A stretch of DNA of 32,634 nt from RGDT01 sp964630925 (GTDB taxonomy: Bacteria; Planctomycetota; Planctomycetia; Gemmatales; Gemmataceae), in NCBI GenBank assembly GCA_964630925.1, contig CAZVZK010000109.1:1-32634 (forward strand), read 5' to 3'. Shown in pieces: positions 16,330-24,528 of this stretch. The position numbers and the translations under genes are program-made. Each line of letters opens with the position of its first letter. The stretch's first letter is position 1. The notes below the pieces were generated by a model. It was given only the letters and a program-made list of their open reading frames with translations, did not search any database and was not told the DNA's origin.

Positions 16330-17615
16330 AAGGGCGGCCCTTGTTGATGCCGGTCCATCTCATCTAGATCCGCCTCCAGGCGGTCCTCGCGCTCCAGCCC
16401 GCCGAGGGTATTCAGCTTACGGCGGACGATCTCGAAGTTCGCCTCATCGAGCGGTGCGATGATGGTCTGGCCGTCGATCATTCGCACGGCCCGGACGTTC
16501 TCCGGTTTGATCGTCGGGTTGTCGAGGAGGTCGGCGCTGTGCGTGGTGAGCAGGACCTGCGTCCGGAGGGTGGCCTCGTCGAAAGCGTCCACGAGGGCGT
16601 GCATGGCGGCGGGGTGCAAGGAAGTCTCCGGCTCCTCGATGGCGACGAGGCTCGGCGAGGCATGCGGCGAGGCGGCCTGGTAGGCGGCCATCAGCCCCGC
16701 CAGGGCGCGCAGCGTCCCGTCGGACATCCCGGCGGCAGGCAATTCAACGGCCGTCCCGTGGCCGTTGTCGGCAACGGGCACACGGAACAACATGGTCTCA
16801 TAGCCACCGGACCGAACCACGCGCTCGAATGCGACGGACCTCGTGATGGCGTTCAAATACTGGCCGACACGCCGAACCGCCCCCTCGTCGATATCGCGGG
16901 TCGTTTCGATCACGCTGGCGAGGTTCCCGCCGTCCCTATCGAGGAACCCGCCGCGTGACGGCTTCTGGGGTCGGCGAATCGCGTCGTGGCTGAAGTTGTA
17001 CGTGAGCATGGCCTGTAGCCCCTGATGCAGCCCCTCGAAAGGTGCCGACATGAGAGTGGACAGGAAGGCCTTATCCTGATTCGCCCATTCGCTGACCTGG
17101 GCCCCGAGCGGATCGCCATCCCAGGCGACACGCCCCCCCTCGGCCGTGAAACTCACCTGCCGCGTCCCCTGCTCGTTCGTCAGCGCCCCACGCTCGCGTA
17201 GGATCGCCGGGTAGGCCGTCGGTGACAGGCCCAGCTCGGCCGCGAAAGTTCCCCGCCAGGGCTCGTAGCTCGTGTGCCCCGGCCCGGATAGTGCCGTCAA
17301 CGCGCTGAATGACGCATCGGCCTCGATGCACAGGCGCGAGCCACGCGAATTGACATGCCAGACCGCCTCGTGCCCGCCATGCAACTTGACCGCCTCGCGA
17401 GCCCCGTGCGTCATGAGATCCCGCAGGAACGCGAGTGCGTCGAGGAAGTTGCTCTTCCCCGACCCGTTCCGCCCGACCAGCACCGTCAGCGGCTCCAGCG
17501 TCACGTCGCACGACGCGATGCTCTTGTACCCCCGGATGCGGACGCGACGCAGGAACGCCGGCTTGGACGAGGGCAGCGCTTCGATCCCGACGGGTTCGGT
17601 CAGTACGGCCGACAT
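16326..17615 (-). CDS. OLD/ABC-type AAA ATPase (AAA_21-like)
   Basis: 429 residues from ATG 17615, which has AAAGGGG upstream (an in-frame Met at 17645 lacks this). 'FLRRVRIRGYKSI' opens the domain as in RecF/OLD/SMC-like ATPases. Walker A is GRNGSGKS (48-55); an ABC-signature-like stretch is 'AAGMSDGTLRALAGLMAAY'; Walker B is 'SLVAIEEPETSLHP' (about 322-335); the H-loop is 'LLTTHSADLL' (His359). The middle is a helical insertion. There is no fused TOPRIM domain; the next gene supplies one. Two-gene ATPase-TOPRIM pairs of this type (compare PARIS and split OLD systems) are often anti-phage. It lies 45 bp downstream of the RND pump gene. Confidence 0.88.
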   Translation of the reverse strand: MSAVLTEPVGIEALPSSKPAFLRRVRIRGYKSIASCDVTLEPLTVLVGRNGSGKSNFLDALAFLRDLMTHGAREAVKLHGGHEAVWHVNSRGSRLCIEADASFSALTALSGPGHTSYEPWRGTFAAELGLSPTAYPAILRERGALTNEQGTRQVSFTAEGGRVAWDGDPLGAQVSEWANQDKAFLSTLMSAPFEGLHQGLQAMLTYNFSHDAIRRPQKPSRGGFLDRDGGNLASVIETTRDIDEGAVRRVGQYLNAITRSVAFERVVRSGGYETMLFRVPVADNGHGTAVELPAAGMSDGTLRALAGLMAAYQAASPHASPSLVAIEEPETSLHPAAMHALVDAFDEATLRTQVLLTTHSADLLDNPTIKPENVRAVRMIDGQTIIAPLDEANFEIVRRKLNTLGGLEREDRLEADLDEMDRHQQGPPL

Positions 17616-17660
17616 GGATGACCCCTTTCGCTGCCATCCTACCACACCATGTCGGCCCCG

Positions 17661-20600
17661 TCACTCCTCGCGGGTCGCCCCGCCGCCGAAGAGGAGGTAC
17701 AGCGGCGGCACCACGAACAGGTTCAGCAGCGTCGAGGTCACCAGCCCGCCGAGGATCACCACCGCCAGCGGGTACTCGATCTCGTGCCCCGGCTTGTTGC
17801 CCGCGATCACCAGCGGCACCAGCGCCAGACCCGTCGCCAGCGCCGTCATCAGGATCGGCGACAGCCGTTCCTCGGCGCCCCGCCGCACCAGGTCCTCGCC
17901 GAACAGCATCCCCTCCTCGGCCTCCAGATGCCGGAAATGGCTCACGAGAAGAATGCCGTTGCGGGCCGCGATGCCCAGCACCGTCACGAAGCCCACCAGC
18001 GACCCCAGCGACAGCACCCCGCCCGTCAGCATCACCGCCCCCACCCCGCCGATCAGGGCGAACGGGATCGTCCCCGCCACGAGGAGGGTGGGCTTCCACG
18101 CCCCGAAGTCGGCGTACAGCACCATCACGATGCCCAGTAGCGCGAAGAGGGAGAGTATCATCAGGCGCTGGAACGACTCCTGCCTCGCCGCATACTCGCC
18201 CAGCAGCTCCGGGTGGTACTCCGTCGGGAACTTCACCCCACGCACCTTCTCCTCGATGGCCCGAGCCACCGTCCCCAGGTCGTGCCCCTTGGCGACGTTG
18301 CACGTCACGTCGAGCCGGCGCGAGGCATTCTCGCGCTTGATCTCGTTCGGCGTCGGCACGATGGCCACGTCGGCCACGTCGCCCAGACGCACCTGGCCGC
18401 CCAGCGGGGCATCGACGGGCAGCGCCCGCAGCGCCGCCAGATCGGCCCGCACCTCGGGCACGCCCCACACCACCACGTCGAACTTCTTCTGCCCCTCGTA
18501 CACCTCGCCCGCCTTGAGGCCGCGCAGCAGGATCGAGGCCGCCCGCCGGACGTGCCCCGCCGTCACCCCGAACCGCGCCGCGTCGCCCGGCCTCAGACGC
18601 ACCTCCACCTGCGGCACGAGGATCTGCGTCTCCACCTTGAGGTTCGCCACACCCGGCACGCCGGCCACCTCCTTCTCCACCTCGCGCGCCTTGGCCCTCA
18701 GCACGTCCAGGTCAGGCCCGTAGAGCCGCACGACCACGGCCGCCCCGGAGCCCGTCAGCACCTCCTTGATCCGCTCGCGCAGGTACGTCAGCACGTCGCG
18801 GTACAGGCCGGGGTAGGCATTCACCACCTCCTCGATCTTGCGGAGCGTCTCGCGGTAGTCGGCCTTGTCGTCGATGCTGATCCAGAGCTCGGTGAAGTTC
18901 GGCCCGACCACCTCGTCGGCCACCTCCGCCCGCCCGATGTGCGAGCCGAAGTTGCGCACCCCCGGCACCGCCATCAGCTCCCGGCAGGCCTCCGCCGTGG
19001 CCCGGCGCATGGCGTCGATGCCGACGCCCGGCTTCTCGACGAAGTGCATCAGGAAGTCCGTCTCCTGGAACTCCGGCAGGAACTCCTGCCCCAGCCTCAT
19101 CGCCGCCCCCACCGTCACGGCGAACGCCAGCAGGGTCACGCACAGGCACGCCAGCGGGCGCTTAAACAGCGGCCCGAGGAGCGGGCCGTACAGCGAGCGC
19201 AGCCAGCGCGTCAACGGCGCCTCGGGCCGCTTCGTGGTGTCGTCCATGAGCAGCATGTACGACAGCGCCGGCGTCACGGTGAGCGCCACCAGCAACGACG
19301 CCAGCACGGCGAGGACGTACGCCAGCGCCAGAGGCCGGAAGAACGCCCCGGCGAGGCCGTCGAGGAAGAACACGGGCAGGAACACCAGCACGACGATGAG
19401 GGTGGCGAAGACCACGGCCCCGCGTACCTCCATCGACGCATCCAGCACCACCTGGAACGCGGTCCGCGGCGACCCCGCCTCGCGGTTCAGCCGCGCCCGC
19501 CGCACGATGTTCTCCACGTCGATGATGGCGTCATCGACCAGCTCGCCCAGCGCGATCACCAGCCCGGCGAGGATCATGGTGTTGACCGTCGCGCCCATCC
19601 AGGTGATGACCAGCACCGCCGACACGAGGGAGAGCGGGATGGCCGTCAGGCTGATGAGGGCCGTTCGCCAGTCGAACAGGAACGCGATGAGGATGACCGT
19701 CACCAGCCCGCAGCCGACGAGCAGGGCGTGGGTCAGGTTGTGCAGCGCCCTCTCGATGAACGTCGCTGGGCGGAAGATGGAGGCGTCGATGTGGACGTTG
19801 TCGCCCACCGCCGTCTGCAGATCCTTCAACGCCGCATCGACGGCCCGCGTCACGTCGAGCGTATTCCCCTCGGGCTGCTTCTCGACGATGAGGAGCAACC
19901 CCGGCCTCACCCGCGCCTCGCCGTCGTGCGTGCGGCTGGCGATGATGGCGTCGCCGATGGGCGGCGGCGATCCCAGCACCACGTCGGCCACGTCCCGGAT
20001 GCGCACCGGCGCGCCGTCGCGCACGGCCACCAGCGCCGCCCCCAGGTCATCGGGCGATGTCAGCGGCGTGAGGTGGCGGATGGCGAGCCGTTGATTGGGC
20101 GTGTCGAGGAACCCGCCGGTCTCCAGCGACGACGCCTCGGCGGCCGCCCTGACCAGGTCGTCCGCCGTCACGCGGTTCGCCCGCAGGCGGTCCGGGTCGG
20201 CCAGCACCTGGAACTGGGTGTCGCGCTGCCCCCAGATGGCGACGTTGGCCACGCCCTTGAGCGACTTTAGCTTCGGGCGGATCGTCCAGAAGGCCAGCAA
20301 CGTCAGTTGTCGCTGGTCGAGCGAGTCGGACCAGATGCCGATCTTCATGGCGCGGCTGGTGGACGACAGCGGCTCGAGGATCACCGGCGCCCTGGCGACC
20401 GCTGGCAGCCTGGCCGCCTCGGCGGCGATGCGCTCCTGCACGACCTGCCTGACGCGCATGTGGTCGGTGCCGTGGGCGAGGACCAGGACGACCTGCGACA
20501 GCCCCAGCACGGACTTGGAACGCACGGTCTGCACGCCGGGCGTGCCCGTCAGGGCGTTCTCCAGGGGCATGGTCACGAGCGCCTCGACCTGCTCGCTGGA

Positions 20601-20768
20601 CAGCCCCGGCGCCTCGGTCTGCACCTCCACCAACGGCGGCGCGAATTCGGGGAACACGTCGAGGGGCGCACGCTGGATGGCGCGGTAGCCGAAGAACACC
20701 AGCACGCCGCAGAGCAGGAGCAGCGGGTAGCGGAGGCGGACGGAGGTGCCGACGAGCCAGGTCAACAT
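17661..20768 (-). CDS. CusA/CzcA-like heavy-metal-type RND efflux pump
   Basis: 1035 residues, the normal RND length. There is a membrane helix at 15-30, a porter domain ('LDVFPEFAPPLVEVQTEAPGLS' is typical of heavy-metal RND pumps), helices 2-6 (about 345-500), a second periplasmic loop, and helices 8-12 near the end. The helix-4 proton-relay segment reads 'ALGELVDDAIIDVEN' (406-420): Asp412, Asp413 and Glu419 are present, but the first Asp of the CzcA 'DFG' motif is Ala, as in CusA. Substrate is therefore uncertain (monovalent or divalent metal, or other). It uses the proton gradient to drive substrate through the adaptor and outer-membrane channel encoded upstream. It is last in the efflux set, separated from the adaptor by 192 bp containing a long inverted repeat. 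Confidence 0.9.
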   Translation of the reverse strand: MLTWLVGTSVRLRYPLLLLCGVLVFFGYRAIQRAPLDVFPEFAPPLVEVQTEAPGLSSEQVEALVTMPLENALTGTPGVQTVRSKSVLGLSQVVLVLAHGTDHMRVRQVVQERIAAEAARLPAVARAPVILEPLSSTSRAMKIGIWSDSLDQRQLTLLAFWTIRPKLKSLKGVANVAIWGQRDTQFQVLADPDRLRANRVTADDLVRAAAEASSLETGGFLDTPNQRLAIRHLTPLTSPDDLGAALVAVRDGAPVRIRDVADVVLGSPPPIGDAIIASRTHDGEARVRPGLLLIVEKQPEGNTLDVTRAVDAALKDLQTAVGDNVHIDASIFRPATFIERALHNLTHALLVGCGLVTVILIAFLFDWRTALISLTAIPLSLVSAVLVITWMGATVNTMILAGLVIALGELVDDAIIDVENIVRRARLNREAGSPRTAFQVVLDASMEVRGAVVFATLIVVLVFLPVFFLDGLAGAFFRPLALAYVLAVLASLLVALTVTPALSYMLLMDDTTKRPEAPLTRWLRSLYGPLLGPLFKRPLACLCVTLLAFAVTVGAAMRLGQEFLPEFQETDFLMHFVEKPGVGIDAMRRATAEACRELMAVPGVRNFGSHIGRAEVADEVVGPNFTELWISIDDKADYRETLRKIEEVVNAYPGLYRDVLTYLRERIKEVLTGSGAAVVVRLYGPDLDVLRAKAREVEKEVAGVPGVANLKVETQILVPQVEVRLRPGDAARFGVTAGHVRRAASILLRGLKAGEVYEGQKKFDVVVWGVPEVRADLAALRALPVDAPLGGQVRLGDVADVAIVPTPNEIKRENASRRLDVTCNVAKGHDLGTVARAIEEKVRGVKFPTEYHPELLGEYAARQESFQRLMILSLFALLGIVMVLYADFGAWKPTLLVAGTIPFALIGGVGAVMLTGGVLSLGSLVGFVTVLGIAARNGILLVSHFRHLEAEEGMLFGEDLVRRGAEERLSPILMTALATGLALVPLVIAGNKPGHEIEYPLAVVILGGLVTSTLLNLFVVPPLYLLFGGGATREE

Positions 20769-20781
20769 GGTGCGCCCTCGT

Positions 20782-20953
20782 CAAGAAGAAGGCATACCAC
20801 GAAATACACGGAAGACACGAAAAGAAGACAAAGAAGCAGAACAGGCATCAGACAGGAAAGTAATCAGACAGCAGGTGTCCTCTTCTGGCTTTGTTGTCTT
20901 TTTTGTCTTCTTTTTCGTGTCTTCCGTGTATTTCGTGGTATGCCTTCTTCTTG
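20782..20953. repeat. Long AT-rich inverted repeat between adaptor and pump genes
   Basis: Arms 20782-20823 and 20912-20953 are perfectly complementary over 42 bases and, with one extra A in the right arm, pairing continues about nine bases further. The loop is about 70-90 nt. The arms contain 'ACCACGAAATACACGGAAG', a motif type that resembles dispersed intergenic repeats of several bacterial phyla, including planctomycetes (from memory). The composition is far lower in GC than the flanks. No open frame of note and no transposase is present. In the transcript it would fold into a very strong hairpin between the two genes. Confidence 0.9.
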
Positions 20954-20960
20954 CATCCAA

Positions 20961-22202
20961 TCACTTCGTAAACCCCGCGTCGGCGCCGAACAGCTCCGCC
21001 GGGCCCGCCGTCACCACCTCCGTCCCCGGCGGCGGCCCCGACGCCAGCGCCACCATCTCCCCCGCCGTGTAACGCACCACCACACGCTTGCGGGCGAACG
21101 TGCGCTCGTTGACACGCTCGTACACCCAAGCCCCGCCGTGGTAGTCGTACAGCACCGCCGCCCGCGGCACCGCCAGCGACTCCGCCTCGCCCTTGAGCGG
21201 CAACACGGCGGCGACGCGGTGGCCGGGGCCGTGCTTCGTCGCCCGGTTGTCCAGCGCGTAATACAGGTCGATGGTGCCCGCGATGGCGTTGGCCGACGGC
21301 GGCGCCGCCGCCGGCGGGGCCGACACGCCCGGGCCCTTCGACGGGGCCGACAACGCCTTGATGTGTGCCGGCCCGTCGCGGGCGATCTCGTCCATCTCGC
21401 CGGCGTACACCGGCACACGCACCCACACACGCGCCAGATCGACCACCTCGAACAGGGCGGCCCCCGCCGGCACCACCTGGCCGGGCAGCACCGAGAGGGC
21501 GCGCAAGGTGCCGTCCTCCGGGGCCTCGATCACCAGCGGACGCGCGTCGCCCTTGCCGGCGTCACCGAGCACGTCGGTCAGCAGTTTCCGCCGAGCCACG
21601 GCGGCGGCGTGCCCCTTCTCCGCGACCTCGAAACGCTCCTTCGCGTCGTCCACCGCCCTCTGGCTGCCGGCCTCGCTCTTGAAGAGCTTTTCCGCCCGCT
21701 CCAGGGCGATCCGCGACGCCTCCCGCGTGGCGAATGCCGTCTTGACCTGCCCGTCCGCGTCGACCGCCGCCGCCGCCAGCGTCGCCCGCGCCTCCGGCGC
21801 CAGCAGCGGCACCAGCCGCAAGAGCGCCTGCCCCTTCGTCACCGCCTGCCCGGGGACCGGCATCCCCCCTGCGGGTGCCAGCACCGTCCCGGGCAAGGGG
21901 GCCGACGCCAGCGCCGTGTGCCCGGCGGCGATCATCACCTCACCCCCGTAGGTGCGGAAACGCGGCAGCGCCTTGCGCACCACCTTCGCCGTCTCCACGG
22001 CGGTCACGCGCAGGGCATCCGGCGTCAACGTCACCGTCGCCGCCTGCTCCTCCTTGAAAGGCGATGTGATGGCCGCCGGGCCGGGCTTCGCCTCGGCCTT
22101 CTCCGCCGGCTTCGGCGCCAGCAACACCCAGGCGCCGACGCCCGCCCCCGCCGCCAGCGCGGAGAAGGCGATGCCCGACAGGAATCCGGCGGCGTTGCTC
22201 AT
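20961..22202 (-). CDS. HlyD/CusB-like periplasmic adaptor of the RND efflux system
   Basis: 413 residues. An N-terminal anchor or signal helix (about 7-28, 'GIAFSALAAGAGVGAWVLL') is followed by a Lys/Pro linker. A barrel-sandwich domain comes next ('LPGTVLAPAGGMPVPGQAVTKGQALLRL', about 103-130), then a helical hairpin (about 135-215), the second lipoyl half ('IEAPEDGTLRALSVLPGQVVPAGAALFEV') and beta-barrel and membrane-proximal domains ('VWVRVPVYAGEMDEI', 'AVPRAAVLYDYHGGAWVYE'). This is the standard membrane fusion protein order. It bridges the pump and the TolC-like channel. No His/Met-rich metal-binding tail is seen. ATG 22202 overlaps the stop of the channel gene (ATGA). Confidence 0.9.
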   Translation of the reverse strand: MSNAAGFLSGIAFSALAAGAGVGAWVLLAPKPAEKAEAKPGPAAITSPFKEEQAATVTLTPDALRVTAVETAKVVRKALPRFRTYGGEVMIAAGHTALASAPLPGTVLAPAGGMPVPGQAVTKGQALLRLVPLLAPEARATLAAAAVDADGQVKTAFATREASRIALERAEKLFKSEAGSQRAVDDAKERFEVAEKGHAAAVARRKLLTDVLGDAGKGDARPLVIEAPEDGTLRALSVLPGQVVPAGAALFEVVDLARVWVRVPVYAGEMDEIARDGPAHIKALSAPSKGPGVSAPPAAAPPSANAIAGTIDLYYALDNRATKHGPGHRVAAVLPLKGEAESLAVPRAAVLYDYHGGAWVYERVNERTFARKRVVVRYTAGEMVALASGPPPGTEVVTAGPAELFGADAGFTK

Positions 22203-23539
22203 GGTGACGGTGCCTCGGCGGGGAATCGGCGGGCGGCGGAGCGCTCCAGATCGGCGCGGGCGCGGCGCAGGTCGGCGTGCAGGACGTGGCGGCGCAGACG
22301 CGCGTCGAGGAACTGCCGCGCCGTCTCCAGCACGACCACGTACGGCGTGTTCCCACCCCGGTACGCCGTCTCGGCCCGGCGGATGGCGGCCTCGGCCAGC
22401 GGCAGCACCTGACCCTCGACCAGCGCCAGCTCCGCAGCGGCCTGGCGGCAGCGGATCAGCGCCTGCCGCGCCTCCTGGACGATGAGCTGCCGCAGCGTCT
22501 CGCGCTGCCGGCGCAGGCGTTCGAGGTCCGCCTCGGCACGGGCGATGGCGCCCTGGCCCTGGTTGAGGATCGGCAGCGTGGCCCGCACGCCGGGGCCCAG
22601 CTCGTGCCCGGTGCGGATGCCCGCCGTGGCGTCGGCGAGGCCCAGTACGCGCACCCAGCCCAGCCTCGCGACACGCAGGCGCTCCTCGGCAGACGCGACG
22701 CCGTGCCCCGCCGCCTCCAGATCCGGCCTGGCCTGCATCGCCCCCTCGACGACGGCATCGTCATCGCAGGCCGGCGCCTGGCCGGGCGGGGCGTCGCGCA
22801 GCGCCAGCGGCATGCGTGCGTCGCCCAGGCCGAGCAGGTTGCGGAGGCGCTCCTCGGCGAGGCCGATGTCGTGGCTGATACGGACGACATCCTGTTCCGC
22901 CTGGAGGGCGTCGATGCGTGCCGTGTCGGCCTCCTGCGGGCTGATGTCGCCGGCGTCGAGGCGGGCCTTGGCGAACCTGGCGATCTCGCCGCGCAGCCGC
23001 ACGCCCTCGCGGGCCACGGCGAGGCGCCCGTGGGCGAGGCGGAGGTCGGCACACGCCTGCCGCGTGTCGCGGATGAGGTCGAGGCCGAGCTGGGCGAGGC
23101 GGGCGGCCTCCTGCTCGCTGAAGGCGCGGGCGGCCCGGAGGCGGGCCGGGCGAAGCCACAGCGCCTCCAGCGGGAAATCGACGAGGTAGCGGTACGGCTT
23201 GTCGTGGACGCTGAACGACCAGAGGATCTCGGGGTTGGGCAGGAGGCCGGCCTGCACGAGGTCGGCGTGGGCCAACCCGAGGGCGACGAGATTCTCCTGA
23301 AATGCGGCGTTGTTCCACAGGGCGACGAGCGCCGCCTCGTCGTCATCCAGGCAGGAGGGGTCGGCCCCGTTGGGGAGGAACCCCTCGCCGGACGTCGGCG
23401 CGGCCTCGGCGAGCTGGAGGCCGGAGCGTGCCTGGAGCGACGCGGCGGTCTGGGCACGCCCCGTGTCGGGCGGCAGCAGGACGCACCCCGACACGCATGT
23501 CAGGAGGAGTGGCACCAGGAACACGGCACGTGTGGGCAT
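22199..23539 (-). CDS. TolC/CusC-like outer-membrane efflux lipoprotein
   Basis: 446 residues. Signal peptide with a lipobox 'LLLTCVSGC' (Cys19 likely lipidated). The body has two repeats of the outer-membrane efflux family: long helices rich in Ala, Arg and Glu with 'LGLAHADLVQAGLLPNPEILWSF' (about 88-110) and 'VRATLPILNQGQGAIARAEADLERL' (about 308-332), the latter a hallmark of the CusC/CzcC group. It forms the trimeric exit duct. First of the channel-adaptor-pump operon. Confidence 0.9.
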   Translation of the reverse strand: MPTRAVFLVPLLLTCVSGCVLLPPDTGRAQTAASLQARSGLQLAEAAPTSGEGFLPNGADPSCLDDDEAALVALWNNAAFQENLVALGLAHADLVQAGLLPNPEILWSFSVHDKPYRYLVDFPLEALWLRPARLRAARAFSEQEAARLAQLGLDLIRDTRQACADLRLAHGRLAVAREGVRLRGEIARFAKARLDAGDISPQEADTARIDALQAEQDVVRISHDIGLAEERLRNLLGLGDARMPLALRDAPPGQAPACDDDAVVEGAMQARPDLEAAGHGVASAEERLRVARLGWVRVLGLADATAGIRTGHELGPGVRATLPILNQGQGAIARAEADLERLRRQRETLRQLIVQEARQALIRCRQAAAELALVEGQVLPLAEAAIRRAETAYRGGNTPYVVVLETARQFLDARLRRHVLHADLRRARADLERSAARRFPAEAPSP

Positions 23540-23644
23540 GGCATTCCAGATCCTACGGAGCGGGGATCGTCCACGGAAGGGGCGCGGAAATGCACCGGGC
23601 GGGGGCTCGCGCCCCCGCCCGATGTCCCCCCATCCCCCAATCGC

Positions 23645-23872
23645 TCAACCGGGGCCGCGGGCCGCCTCGCGCTCCAGCTCGGCCGCCAGCTCCTTGGCCT
23701 TCTCGTGGGCGTTCTTGGCCGTCACCGTGTCGGCGGTGACCGGCGGCGCCGGCGCCGCGGAGCGCACCGGCCCGGACTTCGACTTCTCGTCCTCGCGGAC
23801 GTTGCCCCACGACGGCAGGCAGCCGGCGGAGGCGAGTGCACAGGCGAGCAGGCAAGCGATCATGGCCCTCAT
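23645..23872 (-). CDS. Small lipoprotein, unknown function
   Basis: 75 residues from ATG 23872, overlapping the stop of the upstream gene by four bases; Met at 23863 is an alternative. Signal peptide 'MIACLLACALASAGC' ends in a lipobox-like ASAGC, so it is probably a lipoprotein. The mature part is polar, with a Lys/Ser/Pro segment and then a helix rich in Ala, Glu and Lys ('AHEKAKELAAELEREAARG'). It was found from its short frame and overlap. I do not recognise a family. It is 105 bp upstream of the TolC-like gene and could belong to the same transcript. Confidence 0.6.
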   Translation of the reverse strand: MRAMIACLLACALASAGCLPSWGNVREDEKSKSGPVRSAAPAPPVTADTVTAKNAHEKAKELAAELEREAARGPG

Positions 23873-24354
23873 CGGCCGCCCTCCATACTCAGACGCCCCG
23901 AACCGGCCCGATTCCGGCGTTTCTCCAGGGTCTGAATGAGATTGTCGCGCGTCTCGTCCAGCACGCCGTCGACCTTCGGCCCCTCGCTCAGGCCGACCGA
24001 GCGGGCGCCGAGCAGCTTGCCGCTGCGTTCCTTGAAAAGCCGCTCCGCGAGGTCGTCGAGGCGGTCGGCCTCGACGGACAGGGCGGCGTCGTCGGTCTCC
24101 GTCGCGATCTGCCGCAGGCGGTGGCAGACGTCGATCCGCCGCTGCCATGCCGCCATGAGGGCATCGTGCTCCGCCGACTGGTCGGGCACCTTGCGGGCCT
24201 TGTCCGGCAGCGACAGGGCCTTGTCCTCCGGCCGAGGGGCGGGCTTGCCCCCCAGCCACTCCGGCAGCCAGCCGCCGGACTGCTGGGCGCCGGCCGCCCC
24301 CACGGCCAGGCCCAGCACCAGGGCCGCCAGGCCCCCCCTCCACAGGCGTTTCAT
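23869..24354 (-). CDS. Small secreted helical protein, unknown function
   Basis: 161 residues from ATG 24354, which has GGAGGGG close upstream; the frame is open far further, but only this start gives a signal peptide ('GGLAALVLGLAVGAAGAQQ', cleavage likely after AGA). The mature protein is mainly helical and charged: 'HDALMAAWQRRIDVCHRLRQIA', 'EADRLDDLAERLFKER', and 'DETRDNLIQTLEKRR'. One Cys is present. No family was recognised. It overlaps the small lipoprotein gene and is divergent from the sigma factor gene, with a 174-bp shared upstream region. Confidence 0.65.
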   Translation of the reverse strand: MKRLWRGGLAALVLGLAVGAAGAQQSGGWLPEWLGGKPAPRPEDKALSLPDKARKVPDQSAEHDALMAAWQRRIDVCHRLRQIATETDDAALSVEADRLDDLAERLFKERSGKLLGARSVGLSEGPKVDGVLDETRDNLIQTLEKRRNRAGSGRLSMEGGR

Positions 24355-24528
24355 CTGCCCCTCCCCCGGTATCCGGCGAGCGGCCCCGACGCCGCGTGGG
24401 CCCCCACCCGCGCGGCCCCCCTGGCCGTCCGTGATTCGATCTGTGTGGTCGTGTGGGCGGGGTGTATGCCAACCCCTCGGCGTTCTGTCCAGTGCAAAAA
24501 TCGTGAAGGCGCGGCGGGGCGCGTTACA
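24355..24528. other. Divergent intergenic region
   Basis: A 174-bp region between the small secreted protein gene (minus) and the sigma factor gene (plus). It must hold the start signals for both. Apart from the TACAAT hexamer at its plus-side end, no clear -35/-10 pair or inverted repeat was found by eye. Confidence 0.4.

Noticed and set aside
20782..20953. Inverted repeat as a simple rho-independent terminator
   Set aside because: The stem is far longer than a terminator, AT-rich, with a loop of 70-90 nt and no T run directly after the stem on the coding strand; it also lies before the pump gene of the same set.
18213..22412. Long plus-strand frames opposite the RND pump and adaptor
   Set aside because: His/Arg/Gln/Asp-rich translations without motifs; the minus strand encodes full-length RND and HlyD-family proteins.
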